A DNA stretch of 64,000 nucleotides, taken from the NCBI RefSeq assembly GCF_016405985.1, contig NZ_JAEFCF010000016.1, positions 36,555 through 100,554 on the forward strand. Direction: 5' to 3'. The translations under genes were made by a program, and so were the position numbers. The notes under the pieces were generated by a model. It saw only the letters and a list, made by a program, of their open reading frames with translations, was not told where the DNA came from and ran no database searches. Source of the DNA: Paracoccus sp. IB05 (lineage in GTDB: Bacteria; Pseudomonadota; Alphaproteobacteria; Rhodobacterales; Rhodobacteraceae). Shown here one piece after another: positions 1 through 9,837 of this stretch (positions are counted from its first letter, which is position 1; every line of letters begins with the position of its first letter).

Positions 1-483
1 TGCCAGTTCCACCCCCAGCTTGTCGGGGATGACGGCAGTCGGAAACCAGATATAGCCGGGCGCCACCTCGCGCAGCTGTACCGAGGCCGCAGTATTGCCG
101 ACCATCGGAAACTGATAGCGGCTGAGAACCGGCGCCAGCGCAAGATGGATCGGCGTCGACCAGGGCGCGGCCAGAAGATCGACCTTGTCCTCGGTGATCA
201 GCCGTTCATAGATGCGCACCGCATTGGCGGGGTTCGACTGATCGTCATAAGAGATGAACTCGACCGGACGCTTTTCGCCGGCCACATCCAGGCCGCCGGC
301 TGCGTTCACCTCTTCGGCCCAGAGGGTATAGGCATTCACCTGCGACGGCGCCGCCTGGGCAAAGATGCCGGTCAGCGACATCGAATAGCCAATGCGCACC
401 GGCCCGGCCTCATCGGCGAAAACGCTCTGCGCGATACTTGTCATACAGGCGCACAAAAGCGCCGCTTTCGTGAAGCGTCTCAT
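1..483 (-). CDS. Branched-chain amino acid-type ABC transporter substrate-binding protein (partial)
   Basis: Periplasmic solute-binding protein of the LivK/Peripla_BP_6 family, which captures amino acids, amides or urea for an ABC importer. The 161 visible residues open with a signal peptide (MRRFTKAALLC..., cleavage near SVFA-DE). Mature family features follow: RIGYSMSLTG, then NAAGGLDVAGEKRPVEF and YDDQSNPANAVRIYERLI, typical of this fold. The reading frame is open to the window edge, so the C-terminal two thirds lie outside. The start is ATG at 483. It is divergent from the TetR gene at 815, with a perfect palindrome between them, so control by that regulator is possible (inference). The ligand cannot be told from this fragment. 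Confidence 0.85.
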   Translation of the reverse strand, partial: MRRFTKAALLCACMTSIAQSVFADEAGPVRIGYSMSLTGIFAQAAPSQVNAYTLWAEEVNAAGGLDVAGEKRPVEFISYDDQSNPANAVRIYERLITEDKVDLLAAPWSTPIHLALAPVLSRYQFPMVGNTAASVQLREVAPGYIWFPTAVIPDKLGVELA

Positions 484-611
484 TTGGTCTTCCCTGTTGT
501 CTGGCCGTGTATTGCCCGGCCTTTTGTTTGTCTGGGCCCCGGCGGGTTGTCTGATCTCCCGCGCCGGTTCCGGCCCTTTTCACCACCCGTTTTTTGGCGA
601 TGAATGCCATT

Positions 612-628
612 AGAGAATGACATTCTCT
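612..628. promoter_or_regulatory. Perfect palindrome, probable TetR operator
   Basis: AGAGAATG-A-CATTCTCT is a perfect 8+1+8 palindrome in the 331-bp divergent region between the substrate-binding protein gene (start 483) and the TetR gene (start 815). Its size and symmetry fit a TetR-family operator. Which regulator binds is inference from position. The rest of the 484-814 interval shows no gene. Confidence 0.6.
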
Positions 629-814
629 TATCTGTGATGCAGAATTTGATTCTGTCAATCGCAATTCTTGCGACGGTCAGAGCCGGATCGGATGGCGGGC
701 AAAAGCTTGCCCGGAAAATCGACAAGCTCTTGTGATACATAAGGGAATGCCGCCGGTTGGTGACGAGGCCCGGGTAGTCCTGTAGACTCGGGGCGGGGCA
801 TAAGGTGAGGGCGT

Positions 815-1405
815 ATGGCGCGAATCAAAAGTGAAACACTCCGTGCAGCGATCCTTGCGGCCGCGCGCGAAGAGATAGCTGCCCGCGGCTATCAGGAGAC
901 CACGATTGCCCATATCGCAAAGCGGGCGGGCACGGTCGCCTCGAATGTCTATTCCTATTACGGCTCCAAGCTCGAGGTCTATTTCGCGATCTATGAGCCC
1001 TGGTTCCGCGCGCAGTTCGAAGAGCTCGGCAAAAAGGTCGAAACGGCGGATGGCAGCGTGGCCGACAGGCTGGAGCTGCTGGCGCGCGGCGTGTTGCTTG
1101 ATATTGCCGGAGATCATTCGGGCCTGACCGCCGCGCTCGCTGTCGCTCTTGCGACCGCGCGACCCAGCGATGATTACCGCACCGATTTGCTGACCTGGGG
1201 CGAAGAGCAGATCGAGCACCTGGCGCGCGGCATCTTGCGGCATGAGCACTTTGACGACCGGAAAATGACCGCATTCGTCCGCACGCTGATGGTGCTGTTC
1301 GACGGCATTGCGCTGCGCTCGCATGTGACCGAACCGCCGGAGATCGGGCTTTTGCTGATGGCGATTGTTCCGGTTCTGACACCCGACGGCGCGCGCGGGT
1401 CCTGA
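815..1405 (+). CDS. TetR/AcrR family transcriptional regulator
   Basis: One-component repressor of 196 aa. The N-terminal helix-turn-helix spans roughly residues 8-55: ILAAAREEIAARGYQETTIAHIAKRAG followed by SNVYSYYGSKLEVYFAIY, the classic TetR pattern. The C-terminal helical ligand-binding domain is not diagnostic of an inducer. The ATG is preceded by AAGGTGAG at good spacing. The divergent partner is a LivK-type transporter gene, and the palindrome at 612-628 is the likely shared operator. Downstream lies a pseudogene, so the regulator may have lost an original target on that side. Confidence 0.88.
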   Translation: MARIKSETLRAAILAAAREEIAARGYQETTIAHIAKRAGTVASNVYSYYGSKLEVYFAIYEPWFRAQFEELGKKVETADGSVADRLELLARGVLLDIAGDHSGLTAALAVALATARPSDDYRTDLLTWGEEQIEHLARGILRHEHFDDRKMTAFVRTLMVLFDGIALRSHVTEPPEIGLLLMAIVPVLTPDGARGS

Positions 1406-1580
1406 GGCAGGTTCCGCGCCCCTGCGATCAAAATGCGCCTGTTGCATGCGACAGCATTCACCGGCCCGACCCGGGATCCCGATATGACCTGGGAACCGCC
1501 AATGCCGCGCAAGCGTTACGGATTTACGAGGTCCGGGAGCCCGCGGGTTGCTTCGGCGCCATCAGAGCGGTCTGGCTGTC

Positions 1581-3483
1581 TATGCCGTAACGCTGATCGT
1601 CACCTTCCTCTGGACGCTTTACGAGGTCGGTTTCGACAAATGGCAGTGGGTCCCGCGCGGGGCGCTGCTCGTGGCCTTCGGCCTGATCCTTTGCATCCCG
1701 GTCTTCGCGCGTGAGACGCGCTGACAAAACAGGCCAATGCCGGCGACGGGCTCGTGGATCCATCGGGCGTGGCCTATCCCGCAGAGGACTGGACGGCCTA
1801 TGGCGGCACCAATCTCGGCCAGCGCTATTCTGCGCTGAGGGATATCGGCACGGGGAATGTGAAAGGGCTGACGCTCGCCTGGGAACATCGCACCGGCGAT
1901 CTGCGCAAGGCGGATGAGGATTCCAGGGAATACACTTTCGAGGCCACCCCGATCAAAGTGAACGGGCTTTTGTACTTCTGCACCCCGCATAACATCATCC
2001 AGGCCCTGGTGCCCGAGACCGGCGCGGTGAAATGGTCGTTTGACCCGATGATGAAGCGCGACCCCTTCTATCAGCACCAGACCTGTCGCGGCGTCTCATG
2101 GAACGAGTCGACCGGCTACACCGCGCCCGCGTCGGACACACCCGAGGAGCAGGCTGCGATTGCCGCAGCAGTGGCGGAATTCCCGAAACGCATCGTGGCC
2201 TCTTCGGTCGACGCGCGGCTTTACACCGTCAACGCCGATACCGGCGCGCTTTGCACCACTTTCGGCGAGAACGGCTATGTGAACCTGCTGGACGGCATGA
2301 CCGAGACCGAACGCGCCAGCTATCAGCAGACTTCGGCGCCGTTGGTGACGAAGGATCTGATCATTCTCGGCTCGGCGATTGCCGAACCCCCTTCGGCAAT
2401 GCCTCTCCCGACCAGGTCGGCATTGCGCGCACGCCCGACCGGGAGGCCTTTGTCGATGCGCTGGCCGCGCTGGATCTGAAGACCGGCCAGCTGATCTGGA
2501 AATTCCAGACCAGCATTCATGACCTCTGGGACCGCGACAACCCCTCGCAGCCGGTACTTCTTAACCTGCCGAAGGATGGGGTGGATACGCCTGCGATCAT
2601 CATCCCGACGAAGATCGGCAATCTCTGGGTGCTCGACCGCCGTGACGGCACGCCGATCCTGCCGGTATCCGAAGTGCAGGTCTCGACTGACAGCGATATT
2701 CCCGGCGAAAAACTCTCCGCCGTACAGCCGATGTCTTCGCTGACCTTCGCGCCTGCGCCTTTGCGCGAGGCGGATATGCGGGGGGCCTCTGCCGCACGAC
2801 CTTTGTGTCGAACCGCTATGACGGCAATTCCTGGACACCGCCGACCACCACCTGCTCGATCGTCTGGCCCGGCAATATCGGGGTCTTCAACTGGGGTTCG
2901 GTCGCGGTGGATCCGGTGAACAAATGGCTGATCGGCACGCCGCAATATCTGCCCTATGTCTATAAGCTCTATCCGCGTCCCGAAGGCGATCTGACGAAAC
3001 CGATGTTCCAGGATGATATGTCCGGGGGCGAGGCGAAACCGGGGAATGAGAACCTCGGCGGGCCCTATGCGATCTCGATCCGGCATTTCCGCTCGGGCCT
3101 GGCCCTGGGGTGTGCGGGTCGGCGTTGACCTGACGAATGGCAAAACCGCCTAGAAATATCGCAACGGTACCGTGGCCGGGCAGAAATTCATGGGCGTGAG
3201 CTTTCCGATCCCCTTCGAGATGGGGATGCTGGCGCATGGCGGCACGCTGACCACTGCGGACGGTGTCGCCTTCACTGCGGCGGCGCTGGATGACATCAGG
3301 CGCGCCTATGACATGCAGACCGGCGAGACGCTGTGGAAGGTCAGACTTCCCGCAGGGGGCCAGGCCACGCCGATGACCTATCGCAGCGCCGACGGGAAGC
3401 AATATATCGTCGTCGCAGCCGGAGGACATGGCTCGCCTGGCACCACGCCGGGGGATTCGGTTCTGGCCTACCGGCTGGAGTGA
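1581..3483 (+). pseudogene. gcd: Membrane-bound PQQ-dependent glucose/quinate dehydrogenase, decayed
   Basis: Remnant of a Gcd-type quinoprotein, which oxidises aldoses in the periplasm and passes electrons to ubiquinone. Family blocks appear in order but in different frames. A transmembrane segment (YAVTLIVTFLWTLYEVG) at 1581-1724 ends in a stop. The beta-propeller follows from about 1754 (DWTAYGGTNLGQRYSAL; QTCRGVSWNES), shifts frame near 2390, again near 2780 (IVWPGNIGVFNWGSVAVDP) and again near 3130, ending with LPAGGQATPMTYRSADGKQY and GGHGSPGTTPGD. Compared with E. coli Gcd, about 70 residues are also missing around 2390. With at least four lesions it cannot encode an enzyme. The family assignment is strong. 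Confidence 0.88.
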
Positions 3484-3622
3484 TCTCGGTGCTTTGCTGC
3501 AAATGATGTGGTCCATGTGATCTGAAGACCGGCGCGCGGGGCGACCGGCGCGCCGCTTCGCCGTGCCATAGCTGTCAGAAGAAAGCCCTCCCCATGGATC
3601 GTTGCCACTGCAGTTTCAGCGC

Positions 3623-4180
3623 ATGATGGCAGCGGGGCGCGATGCCCCGGCCGCCGCAACCGCCGGCGCGATTGCCTGGCTGCTGGCAAGCTGGCTGTTC
3701 GGACATACCCATCCGGTCTTTGCCATGGTGACCGCAATCGTCTGCCTCGCGCCGGGCCTGCCCAATCACGGGCGGCAGGCGACCGGCATCATTCTGGGGG
3801 TGACCATCGGCATTCTCGTCGGCGAGGCGGCGCTGCAATTGCCTGTCTCCGGGATCGGGGGGCCGACCATGTCACTGTTGCGCATGATCGTGGCGATCCT
3901 GCTTTCGATGATGGTCGGCGCGTCCTTCGGCCTGCCGGCGGTGGTGCCGATCCAGGCCGGGGTTTCGGCGGTGCTGGTGCTGGCAATGGGGGCGGACAGT
4001 GCAGGCTGGCACGCCCGGATGACCGGCACCGCCCCGCCTGACCCAGGCGTCGCCAGGACAGGGAACTCCGACAGCGCCTGGTCCGCCGTCCTTGTGCAAA
4101 TGCGCGCATTGGGCGCCATCCTTGGTGCGGGGGCCCGGCTTGACCAGGAGCGGCGCGAGGCATATCAGTTACCTGACTAA
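3623..4180 (+). CDS. FUSC/DUF2955-like inner-membrane protein, probably truncated
   Basis: About 185 aa with alternating hydrophobic segments (AGAIAWLLASWLFGHTHPVF; IVAILLSMMVGASFG; QAGVSAVLVLAMG), resembling the N-terminal half of fusaric-acid-resistance/DUF2955 aromatic-acid exporters, which are normally about 340 aa and often sit beside HlyD genes. The last ~50 residues look unlike the family and the stop lies inside the operator at 4169-4196, so the gene has probably lost its 3' half. ATG at 3623 is preferred over a TTG at 3602; neither has a clear Shine-Dalgarno. It precedes marR, an MFS pump and an HlyD adaptor on the same strand. Function, if any, is uncertain. Confidence 0.5.
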   Translation: MMAAGRDAPAAATAGAIAWLLASWLFGHTHPVFAMVTAIVCLAPGLPNHGRQATGIILGVTIGILVGEAALQLPVSGIGGPTMSLLRMIVAILLSMMVGASFGLPAVVPIQAGVSAVLVLAMGADSAGWHARMTGTAPPDPGVARTGNSDSAWSAVLVQMRALGAILGAGARLDQERREAYQLPD

Positions 4181-4196
4181 CAAGTTAGCATGGTAA
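4169..4196. promoter_or_regulatory. Two-part palindrome at the marR start, probable MarR operator
   Basis: Symmetric arms TTACC-N3-CTAAC-N2-GTTAG-N3-GGTAA span 28 bp and end four bases before the marR ATG at 4201. Every base in the named arms is complementary. The position over the ribosome-binding region fits autorepression, as is usual for MarR proteins. Confidence 0.65.
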
Positions 4197-4200
4197 GCAA

Positions 4201-4629
4201 ATGGAACCCCGGCCGCCGACCCTCGACCTCCTGCTCTATGTGATGCGCGAGCTGCGCCGCAATTACGACGCGCGCGCCGAAGAGCTGGGGCTGACGCTGG
4301 CCAGGACCCGGGTTCTGACCTCACTTTCCAATATGGAAGGCGCCACCCAGGCCGAACTGGCCCAGGATCTGGGCATTGAGGCGCCCACGCTGAAACGTCA
4401 GATCGACGGGCTGGAAAAGCTTGGTTTCATCGAGCGGCGCGGCATGGATGGCGATGCCCGCAAACGGGCGCTTTTCCTGACCGACAAGGCCCGTTCTGCC
4501 GGGATCTCGCGTTTCGTGCGCGCAGTGCGGGCCGAACTGTTCGAGGGCATCACGCCCGAAGATCTGGCCGCCACAGACCGCGCATTGCAACGTATGGCGG
4601 TCAATACCGCCAGGATCGGTGAGAAGTGA
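4201..4629 (+). CDS. MarR family transcriptional regulator
   Basis: 142-aa winged-helix repressor. The DNA-binding core is visible at residues 30-100: TRVLTSLSNMEGATQAELAQ, LGIEAPTLKRQIDGLEKLGF, then the wing IERRGMDGDARKRALFLTDK. MarR proteins dimerise and are released from DNA by small phenolic ligands. It is the first gene of a three-gene efflux operon: its stop overlaps the GTG start of the MFS gene, with the HlyD gene following. The palindrome at 4169-4196 immediately upstream is the likely operator. The organisation resembles emrRAB, but the inducer is unknown. Confidence 0.9.
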   Translation: MEPRPPTLDLLLYVMRELRRNYDARAEELGLTLARTRVLTSLSNMEGATQAELAQDLGIEAPTLKRQIDGLEKLGFIERRGMDGDARKRALFLTDKARSAGISRFVRAVRAELFEGITPEDLAATDRALQRMAVNTARIGEK

Positions 4630-6281
4630 CCTCCGCCCCTCAGCCCGGATCGGCCCAGCCCGGCCCGCCAGCCGCTCTTGCCGGGATGAGCCTCGCCCGG
4701 GCATTGCCGTTCTTTTGCGCCTCGGTGCTGATCGGTCTGGCACAGGGCCTCGGCCAGGGCTTTGTCAGCGCCAATATTCCGCAGATTGCCGGCGATCTGG
4801 GTGTCAGCACCACCGATGCCAGCTGGCTGATGGCGGCCTATATGATCCCGCGCGCGACGCTGCCCCTGATGCTGATCAAGGTGCGCACCCAGTTTGGTCT
4901 GCGCCGCTTTGCCGAGGTCAGTATCGTGGTCTTTGCGGTGGTGGCTTTCGCAGCGCTCTGGATCTCGGATCTGCGCTCGGCGGTGGTGGTGCAGTTCCTG
5001 TCCGGCTGCGCCGCGGCGCCGCTTTCGACGCTTGCGTTCCTTTATATGCTGGAGCCGCTGAGCCCGCCCGATAAGATGAAATACGGGCTTCCGGCGGTGA
5101 TGGCGGTGATCCTGATCGGGCCCAATCTGGCACGCGTCATCTCGCCCTCGCTGATCGGTGATGGCGGTCTGGCGGGCGTGCATTTCGCGGCGCTTGGCCT
5201 TGCGCTGATGTCGCTTGCGGTGGTCTGGGTGCTGCCGCTGAAACCACAGCCGCGCGAGAAGGTGATCGAGGCCGGGGATTTCCTCAGCTTCGCGCTGATT
5301 TCCTTCGGCTTTTCCGCTATTGTCATCAGTTTTGTGATGGGGCCGATCCATTGGTGGTTCGACGCGCCCTGGATCGGCTGGCTGCTGGCGGGGGCGGTGA
5401 TCTCGCTGACACTCGCGGTGATCATCGAACTGGGGCGCCGCGCGCCGCTGGTCGATTTCCGCTGGCTCGCGACCCCGGCCATGCTGCATCTGACGCTGAC
5501 GCTTTTGCTGTTCCGGCTGGTTTTGTCGGAACAAAGCACCGGTGCGCCCCGGATGTTCCAGGTTCTGGGCGTGGCACCCTCGCAGATGGAGAGCCTGTTT
5601 CTGGTGATCTGCTTCGCCGCGATGATGGGCGGCCTCGCCTGTGTCGCCTGGATGAAACAGACGCGCGAGCCGGCGTTTCATGCGGCGGCGCTGGTGCTGA
5701 TAGCGGCGGCGACTTTCCTCGATTCACAGGCAACGGTCCTGACCCGGCCCGAACAATTCCTGATCAGCCAGGCCCTGATCGGCTTTGCCTCGATGCTGTT
5801 CATGCCGCCCGCGATGGTGATGGGGCTGATGGCCGCGCTGAAAAAAGGGCCGAATTATCTTCTGTCCTTCATCATCGTCTTCATCGCAACCCAGAGCCTT
5901 GGCGGCGTGATCGGATCGGGGATCTTCACCACCTTCACCACCCACCGCCAGACCTTCCACCTCGCCACCCTGACCGAACAGCTCTCTGCCAGTGACCCGC
6001 TGATGCAAAGCGTGATGGCGCAGGGCACCGCGCTTTTTGCCACGCAAAGCCCGGATCTCGCGGCGGACCGGCTGCAGACCCTGTCGCAGCTGATGACCGA
6101 GGCCGGGCGCCAGGCCTGGGTCATGGCCTATAATGACGCCTATTTCCTGACCTTCCTCATCGCGCTGACCGCGCTTGCGGCGCTGATCCTGCATGTGCTG
6201 CGCGACTGGATCTGGGCCAGGATGAACGCCGCTTTCGTTGCAAAATCCGAACCCTCCTCTTCCCCTTCAGAACAGAGCTGA
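4626..6281 (+). CDS. MFS multidrug efflux transporter, DHA2/EmrB type
   Basis: 551-aa inner-membrane proton antiporter, about the length expected for 14-helix DHA2 pumps such as EmrB. Hydrophobic helices run throughout, and the first loop carries the family-like IPQIAGDLGVSTTDASWLMAAYMI. The predicted start is GTG, whose bases overlap the marR TGA (GTGA), so translation is coupled. The HlyD adaptor starts 4 bp after the stop. Together they should form an EmrAB-like tripartite pump with an outer-membrane channel encoded elsewhere. The motif-A basic loop is poorly conserved, as in other divergent EmrB relatives. Substrate unknown. Confidence 0.85.
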   Translation: MTSAPQPGSAQPGPPAALAGMSLARALPFFCASVLIGLAQGLGQGFVSANIPQIAGDLGVSTTDASWLMAAYMIPRATLPLMLIKVRTQFGLRRFAEVSIVVFAVVAFAALWISDLRSAVVVQFLSGCAAAPLSTLAFLYMLEPLSPPDKMKYGLPAVMAVILIGPNLARVISPSLIGDGGLAGVHFAALGLALMSLAVVWVLPLKPQPREKVIEAGDFLSFALISFGFSAIVISFVMGPIHWWFDAPWIGWLLAGAVISLTLAVIIELGRRAPLVDFRWLATPAMLHLTLTLLLFRLVLSEQSTGAPRMFQVLGVAPSQMESLFLVICFAAMMGGLACVAWMKQTREPAFHAAALVLIAAATFLDSQATVLTRPEQFLISQALIGFASMLFMPPAMVMGLMAALKKGPNYLLSFIIVFIATQSLGGVIGSGIFTTFTTHRQTFHLATLTEQLSASDPLMQSVMAQGTALFATQSPDLAADRLQTLSQLMTEAGRQAWVMAYNDAYFLTFLIALTALAALILHVLRDWIWARMNAAFVAKSEPSSSPSEQS

Positions 6282-6285
6282 CGCC

Positions 6286-7317
6286 ATGAGCCGTTCCTTC
6301 CTTGTGCCCACCATTATTGCCGGGGTGATTGGCCTCGCGGGGCTGTTGCTGGTGCTTTTCGCCTGGCATCTGCCGCCTTTCGCGCCCTCGGCCCCCACCA
6401 CCGAAAACGCCTATCTGCGCGGTCGGGTCACCACGATCTCACCGCAGCTTTCCGGCTATATCGCGAAAGTGGAGGTGCAGGATTTCCAGGAAGTGCATGA
6501 GGGCGATGTGATCGCGGTGCTTGACGACCGCATCTACCGCCAGAAACTCGCCCAGGCCGAAGCCGGGCTGGCCGGCGCCAAAGCTGCGATGGAGGTCGCG
6601 GTGCAGAATGTGCGCTCAGCCGAAGCGGTGCTGAAATCGGATGCGGCGGCGCTGGCCTCGGCCGATCTCGCGGTCCAGACGGCGCGCTCGGATAACAGCC
6701 GCACCACATCGCTGCGCGAGCGCGGCGTGGCGACCGAAGCCGCGCTGGAACAGACCGGACTTGCGCTGCAAAAGGCGCTGACCGCCCAGACCCAGGCTCA
6801 GGCCACGATGGATGTGCAGCGCGAACAGCTTGCCAATGCGAAGGTTCAGATCGCAAGCGCCCAGGCCCAGATCGACAATGCCAATGCCGCCGTGGAATTG
6901 ACCCGGATCGACCTCGGGAACACCGTGATCCGCGCGCCGGCTGCGGGAAAGCTGGGTCAGATCGCGGTCCGGGTCGGGCAATATGTCTCGCCCGGCACCG
7001 CGCTGGTCTCGCATGTCGGCCAGGATCTCTGGCTGATCGCGAATTTCAATGAGAGCAGCCTGAACAGCCTCGCCGTCGGCCAGAAGGTGCGCTTCAGCGT
7101 CGATGCGCTGCATGGCCAGGTCTTTACCGGCGTGATCGAGAGTTTCTCGCCCGCCACCGCCTCGGAATTCAGCCTGATCGCCGGCACCAATGCCACCGGC
7201 AATTTCACCAAGATCGCGCAGCGTGTGCCGGTCCGGATCAGGATTGACCCCGGCCAGGCCCAGGCCGGACTGCTGGCACCGGGCTTTTCGGTGGTCGCCT
7301 CGGTGCAGCCGGACTGA
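6286..7317 (+). CDS. HlyD/EmrA-type membrane fusion protein
   Basis: 343-aa periplasmic adaptor. Residues 5-28 form an N-terminal transmembrane anchor (VPTIIAGVIGLAGLLLVLFAW). The biotinyl-lipoyl half-motif follows (SPQLSGYIAKVEVQDFQEV, EGDVIAVLD). A long Ala/Gln-rich coiled coil occupies about residues 85-205. The second lipoyl half (NTVIRAPAAGKLGQIAVRVG) and a beta-barrel domain (LWLIANFNES) complete it. ATG at 6286 was chosen over an upstream in-frame ATG because the anchor then begins at the N terminus. It pairs with the MFS pump. The stop is followed with no gap by a headless sigma-factor reading frame, so a deletion joint lies at or near 7318. Confidence 0.9.
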   Translation: MSRSFLVPTIIAGVIGLAGLLLVLFAWHLPPFAPSAPTTENAYLRGRVTTISPQLSGYIAKVEVQDFQEVHEGDVIAVLDDRIYRQKLAQAEAGLAGAKAAMEVAVQNVRSAEAVLKSDAAALASADLAVQTARSDNSRTTSLRERGVATEAALEQTGLALQKALTAQTQAQATMDVQREQLANAKVQIASAQAQIDNANAAVELTRIDLGNTVIRAPAAGKLGQIAVRVGQYVSPGTALVSHVGQDLWLIANFNESSLNSLAVGQKVRFSVDALHGQVFTGVIESFSPATASEFSLIAGTNATGNFTKIAQRVPVRIRIDPGQAQAGLLAPGFSVVASVQPD

Positions 7318-7746
7318 CGCGGGGCGCGGCCGGACCTGGCCGAAGATCTCACCCAGGACACCTTTCTGCGGGCGCTGATCTCTGACGCGCCAAAGGCCCA
7401 TCCAGGGGCCGGGCTCTGGCGCATTGCGCTGAACCTTTTCACCGATCACCGCCACCGCGAGCGGCTGGTGGACTGGGTGCATATCCGCGACGAGGCCGTC
7501 GCCCGGACCGCAGCACAGCTGCCCGAGGCGGTGGATTTCATCTGGCACCGCCAGCGGCCTGTGATCACCGCGAAAGCGCTGGTGGAGTTGCCAGAGCGCA
7601 ACCGCCGCGCCTTCATGCTTTTCCGGCTGGAGGGCAAAACGATCCGCGAAACTGCCGCAATCATGGAGCTTTCTCCGTCCCGCAGCTGGACCCTGATGCG
7701 CGGGGCCTATCTTCATATCCGCGCCCGGCTGGGGGAAGCGCGATGA
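7318..7746 (+). pseudogene. FecI-like ECF sigma factor, 5'-truncated
   Basis: Directly after the HlyD stop an open frame reads LAEDLTQDTFLRAL, which is sigma region 2 of iron-starvation ECF sigma factors. Region 4 follows: LVELPERNRRAFMLFRLEGK, then IRETAAIMELSPS. Roughly the first 20-25 residues of a normal FecI-type protein are absent and there is no credible start before a GTG at 7468, which would omit region 2. It overlaps the following fecR-like frame by 4 bp, the ancestral fecI-fecR arrangement. Probably non-functional. Confidence 0.75.
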
Positions 7747-8640
7747 ATGCCGCGCCCTTCCCCCGCGAGCAGCTTTTCATCGAGGCGATGGATCTGCTGA
7801 TCGGGATCGAACGTGATCACCATGACCCGAAGGCCCGGGCGCAGATCCGGGCATGGTGCGCGCAAAGCACCGGTCACCGCGCTGTCTGCCATGAGGTGAT
7901 AGAGATCGACGGCATGGCCGGCGCGGTTTTGCAGCGCGCTCTCGCAGAGGCGCGGCTCAGTCGCCGCAACCTGCTTCTGGGCGCGCTGACGCTGCCGGAT
8001 GCACGGGCCTGACTGAATGCGGATTTCGCCACCAGAATGGCCGAACTGCTGCCCGTTTCCCTGCCCGATGGCAACCGCATGACACTTGGAGCACGCAGCA
8101 CCAGCGCGCTTGATTGCGACGGGAGGCGGCGGCGGGTGCGGCTTCTGGCGGGAATGGCAGTCGTCTCACTGCGCCCGCGCCTCCCGACCCATAAGGCGCC
8201 GTTGTGCATCAGCCTCGGGGGTTTGATATCGATGCGCACGACGCCGGGTTCGATATCAGCCAGGATGCGGGCGCGATCTCGCTTTCGGTCGCGCAAGGCG
8301 AGGTCCGGATCGCAGGACCGGGGCTTTCCGCGCCGGAATATGTCACCGCCGGGCAGCGTTTTGGCATCAGGGCAGGCGGCGCGACCACCCGGCTGAGCGC
8401 GATGCCCCCCGATCAGATCGGCCTCTGGCAAGAGGGGCTGATCATATCCGATGACGAGACCATCGCCGCCACTGTCACCCGCATTCCGCGCTGGCACAAC
8501 GGCCGGGCCTATGCGACGGACAGCCCTTTGGCCGGAACCGCGTGAGCGGGCGATAGTGCTGGATGACCCGACCGGGGCGCTGCGCGCGGTCATCGGCCCC
8601 TGGGGGGGGGCGAGCCGCGCCAGGTCTCCGCCCTGCTGAC
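7743..8640 (+). pseudogene. FecR-like anti-sigma/sensor, frameshifted
   Basis: The first frame (7743-8012) carries the cytoplasmic FecR N-domain: an acidic helix, then RAWCAQSTGHRAVCHEV, then LSRRNLLLGAL. After a stop, other frames continue with the periplasmic FecR domain: ELLPVSLPDGNRMTLGARST near 8040-8100, then SVAQGEVRIAGPG and VTAGQRFGI near 8290-8360, and a C-terminal part near 8430-8620. At least three frame disruptions are present. FecR normally transmits ligand occupancy of a TonB receptor to FecI. Here both neighbours are broken too. Confidence 0.7.
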
Positions 8641-8778
8641 CCTGATTTCGGCGGGCTGAAATTCTTTCGCAGATTTACAGAACAAACGCCGCCCTGTTCG
8701 TCTCACATCTCTGACGGCTGCATCCCAGAGCAAATCAAAGTCCTGCGAGCCCGGATGACCCTTTGCACGAGAGATGTC

Positions 8779-9822
8779 ATGACAGTTTCCAACCCTTACC
8801 GAGAGCTGCCCCGACCCGCGCTGGCGACGGCCCCCCCGGCGTCACCGGGCTGATCCCCCGTCTGTCCTGGCGCAGGAGGCGGCCCAAATCAGCATTCCCG
8901 CCGGGGCGCTGGACGCGGCCCTGCGCAGCTTTGGTCGCCGGACCGGGCTGCAGATCTCGCTTCGCCCGCAAGACACTGCCGGGCGTTCGGTGGTGATCCG
9001 GGGTGCCGGGGCGGGCGGCAATGCCGGGCAGCTTCTGGGCACGATCGTCCTCGGCGGTACTGACGGGCCTGGCTGGAACGGATCGGCCGACACGGTGTTT
9101 TCTACCCCCGAAGCCGTTGCCGTCATCGGGGCCGGGACGCTGCGCGGCTATAAGCTGACCACGCCGTCTGACATTTTCAAAGGCATCACGGGTGTCATGT
9201 CCGGCGACGGGCGCAATTTCGGCTCGCTCAACGTCAATATCCACGGAATGCAGGGCCCGGGTGCCGGTGCGGGTCGATGGCGCCGGGAACGCTGCTGCCG
9301 CCTGTCGCGGCTATCAGGGCAATACCGATCGCAGTTTCGTCGATCCCGATTTCATCGGCTCGGACACCATCACCAAAGGCCCCTCGGACGTCCGCCCGGG
9401 GATCGGCGGCGCGGTCAAGGTCAGCACTGTCAACGTGAATGATATCCTGGTGCCGGACAAAAGCCCGGGCTTCCGGCTCCGGGTCTCGGCCAGCGGCAAT
9501 GCCACCGATCCGGAATTCTGGCGATCCGGCGCTGACCATTGGCGCGTCCTACCTCTCGGACCGCGCCCGCACCACGGAGCGCGACGTCCTGCCCCGCGAT
9601 GCCAGACGCAGCGAAATGAGCCTCTTTGCCCGTGGCGTCTGGACTGTGACCGACGAGGTCGCAGTCACTGGCGGCCTGCCCTACTCACATTTCAACCCGG
9701 AAGACTTCAACACCAATATAGTCGCCGGCGAGACCCCGGCAACCCGCAGCGGCGAGAGTGCCGACCCGTCGATCGGCATCGCCGGAGTTGTTGAGCCAAT
9801 CGGCTGCGGGCCGATATGATCC
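8779..9822 (+). pseudogene. TonB-dependent siderophore receptor with STN domain, decayed and truncated
   Basis: The start of an FpvA/FecA-type receptor. An Ala/Pro-rich leader ends at SVLAQ. An STN signalling domain follows (ISIPAGALDAALRSFGRRTG, LQISLRPQDTAG), then plug-domain blocks (GVMSGDGRNFGSLNVNIHGM; SFVDPDFIGSDTITKGPSD; GIGGAVKVSTVN). The reading frame changes at least three times (near 8850, 9265 and 9520). Only about 340 of an expected ~800 residues remain before homology ends at an IS5-family remnant. With the two preceding genes it was a complete FecI-FecR-receptor surface-signalling unit. Confidence 0.75.
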
Positions 9823-9837
9823 TTTTCCTCTTTTCGT

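Noticed and set aside
2323..3516. Minus-strand frames across the gcd pseudogene
   Set aside because: Shadow frames; the plus-strand pieces align in order with quinoprotein glucose dehydrogenase.
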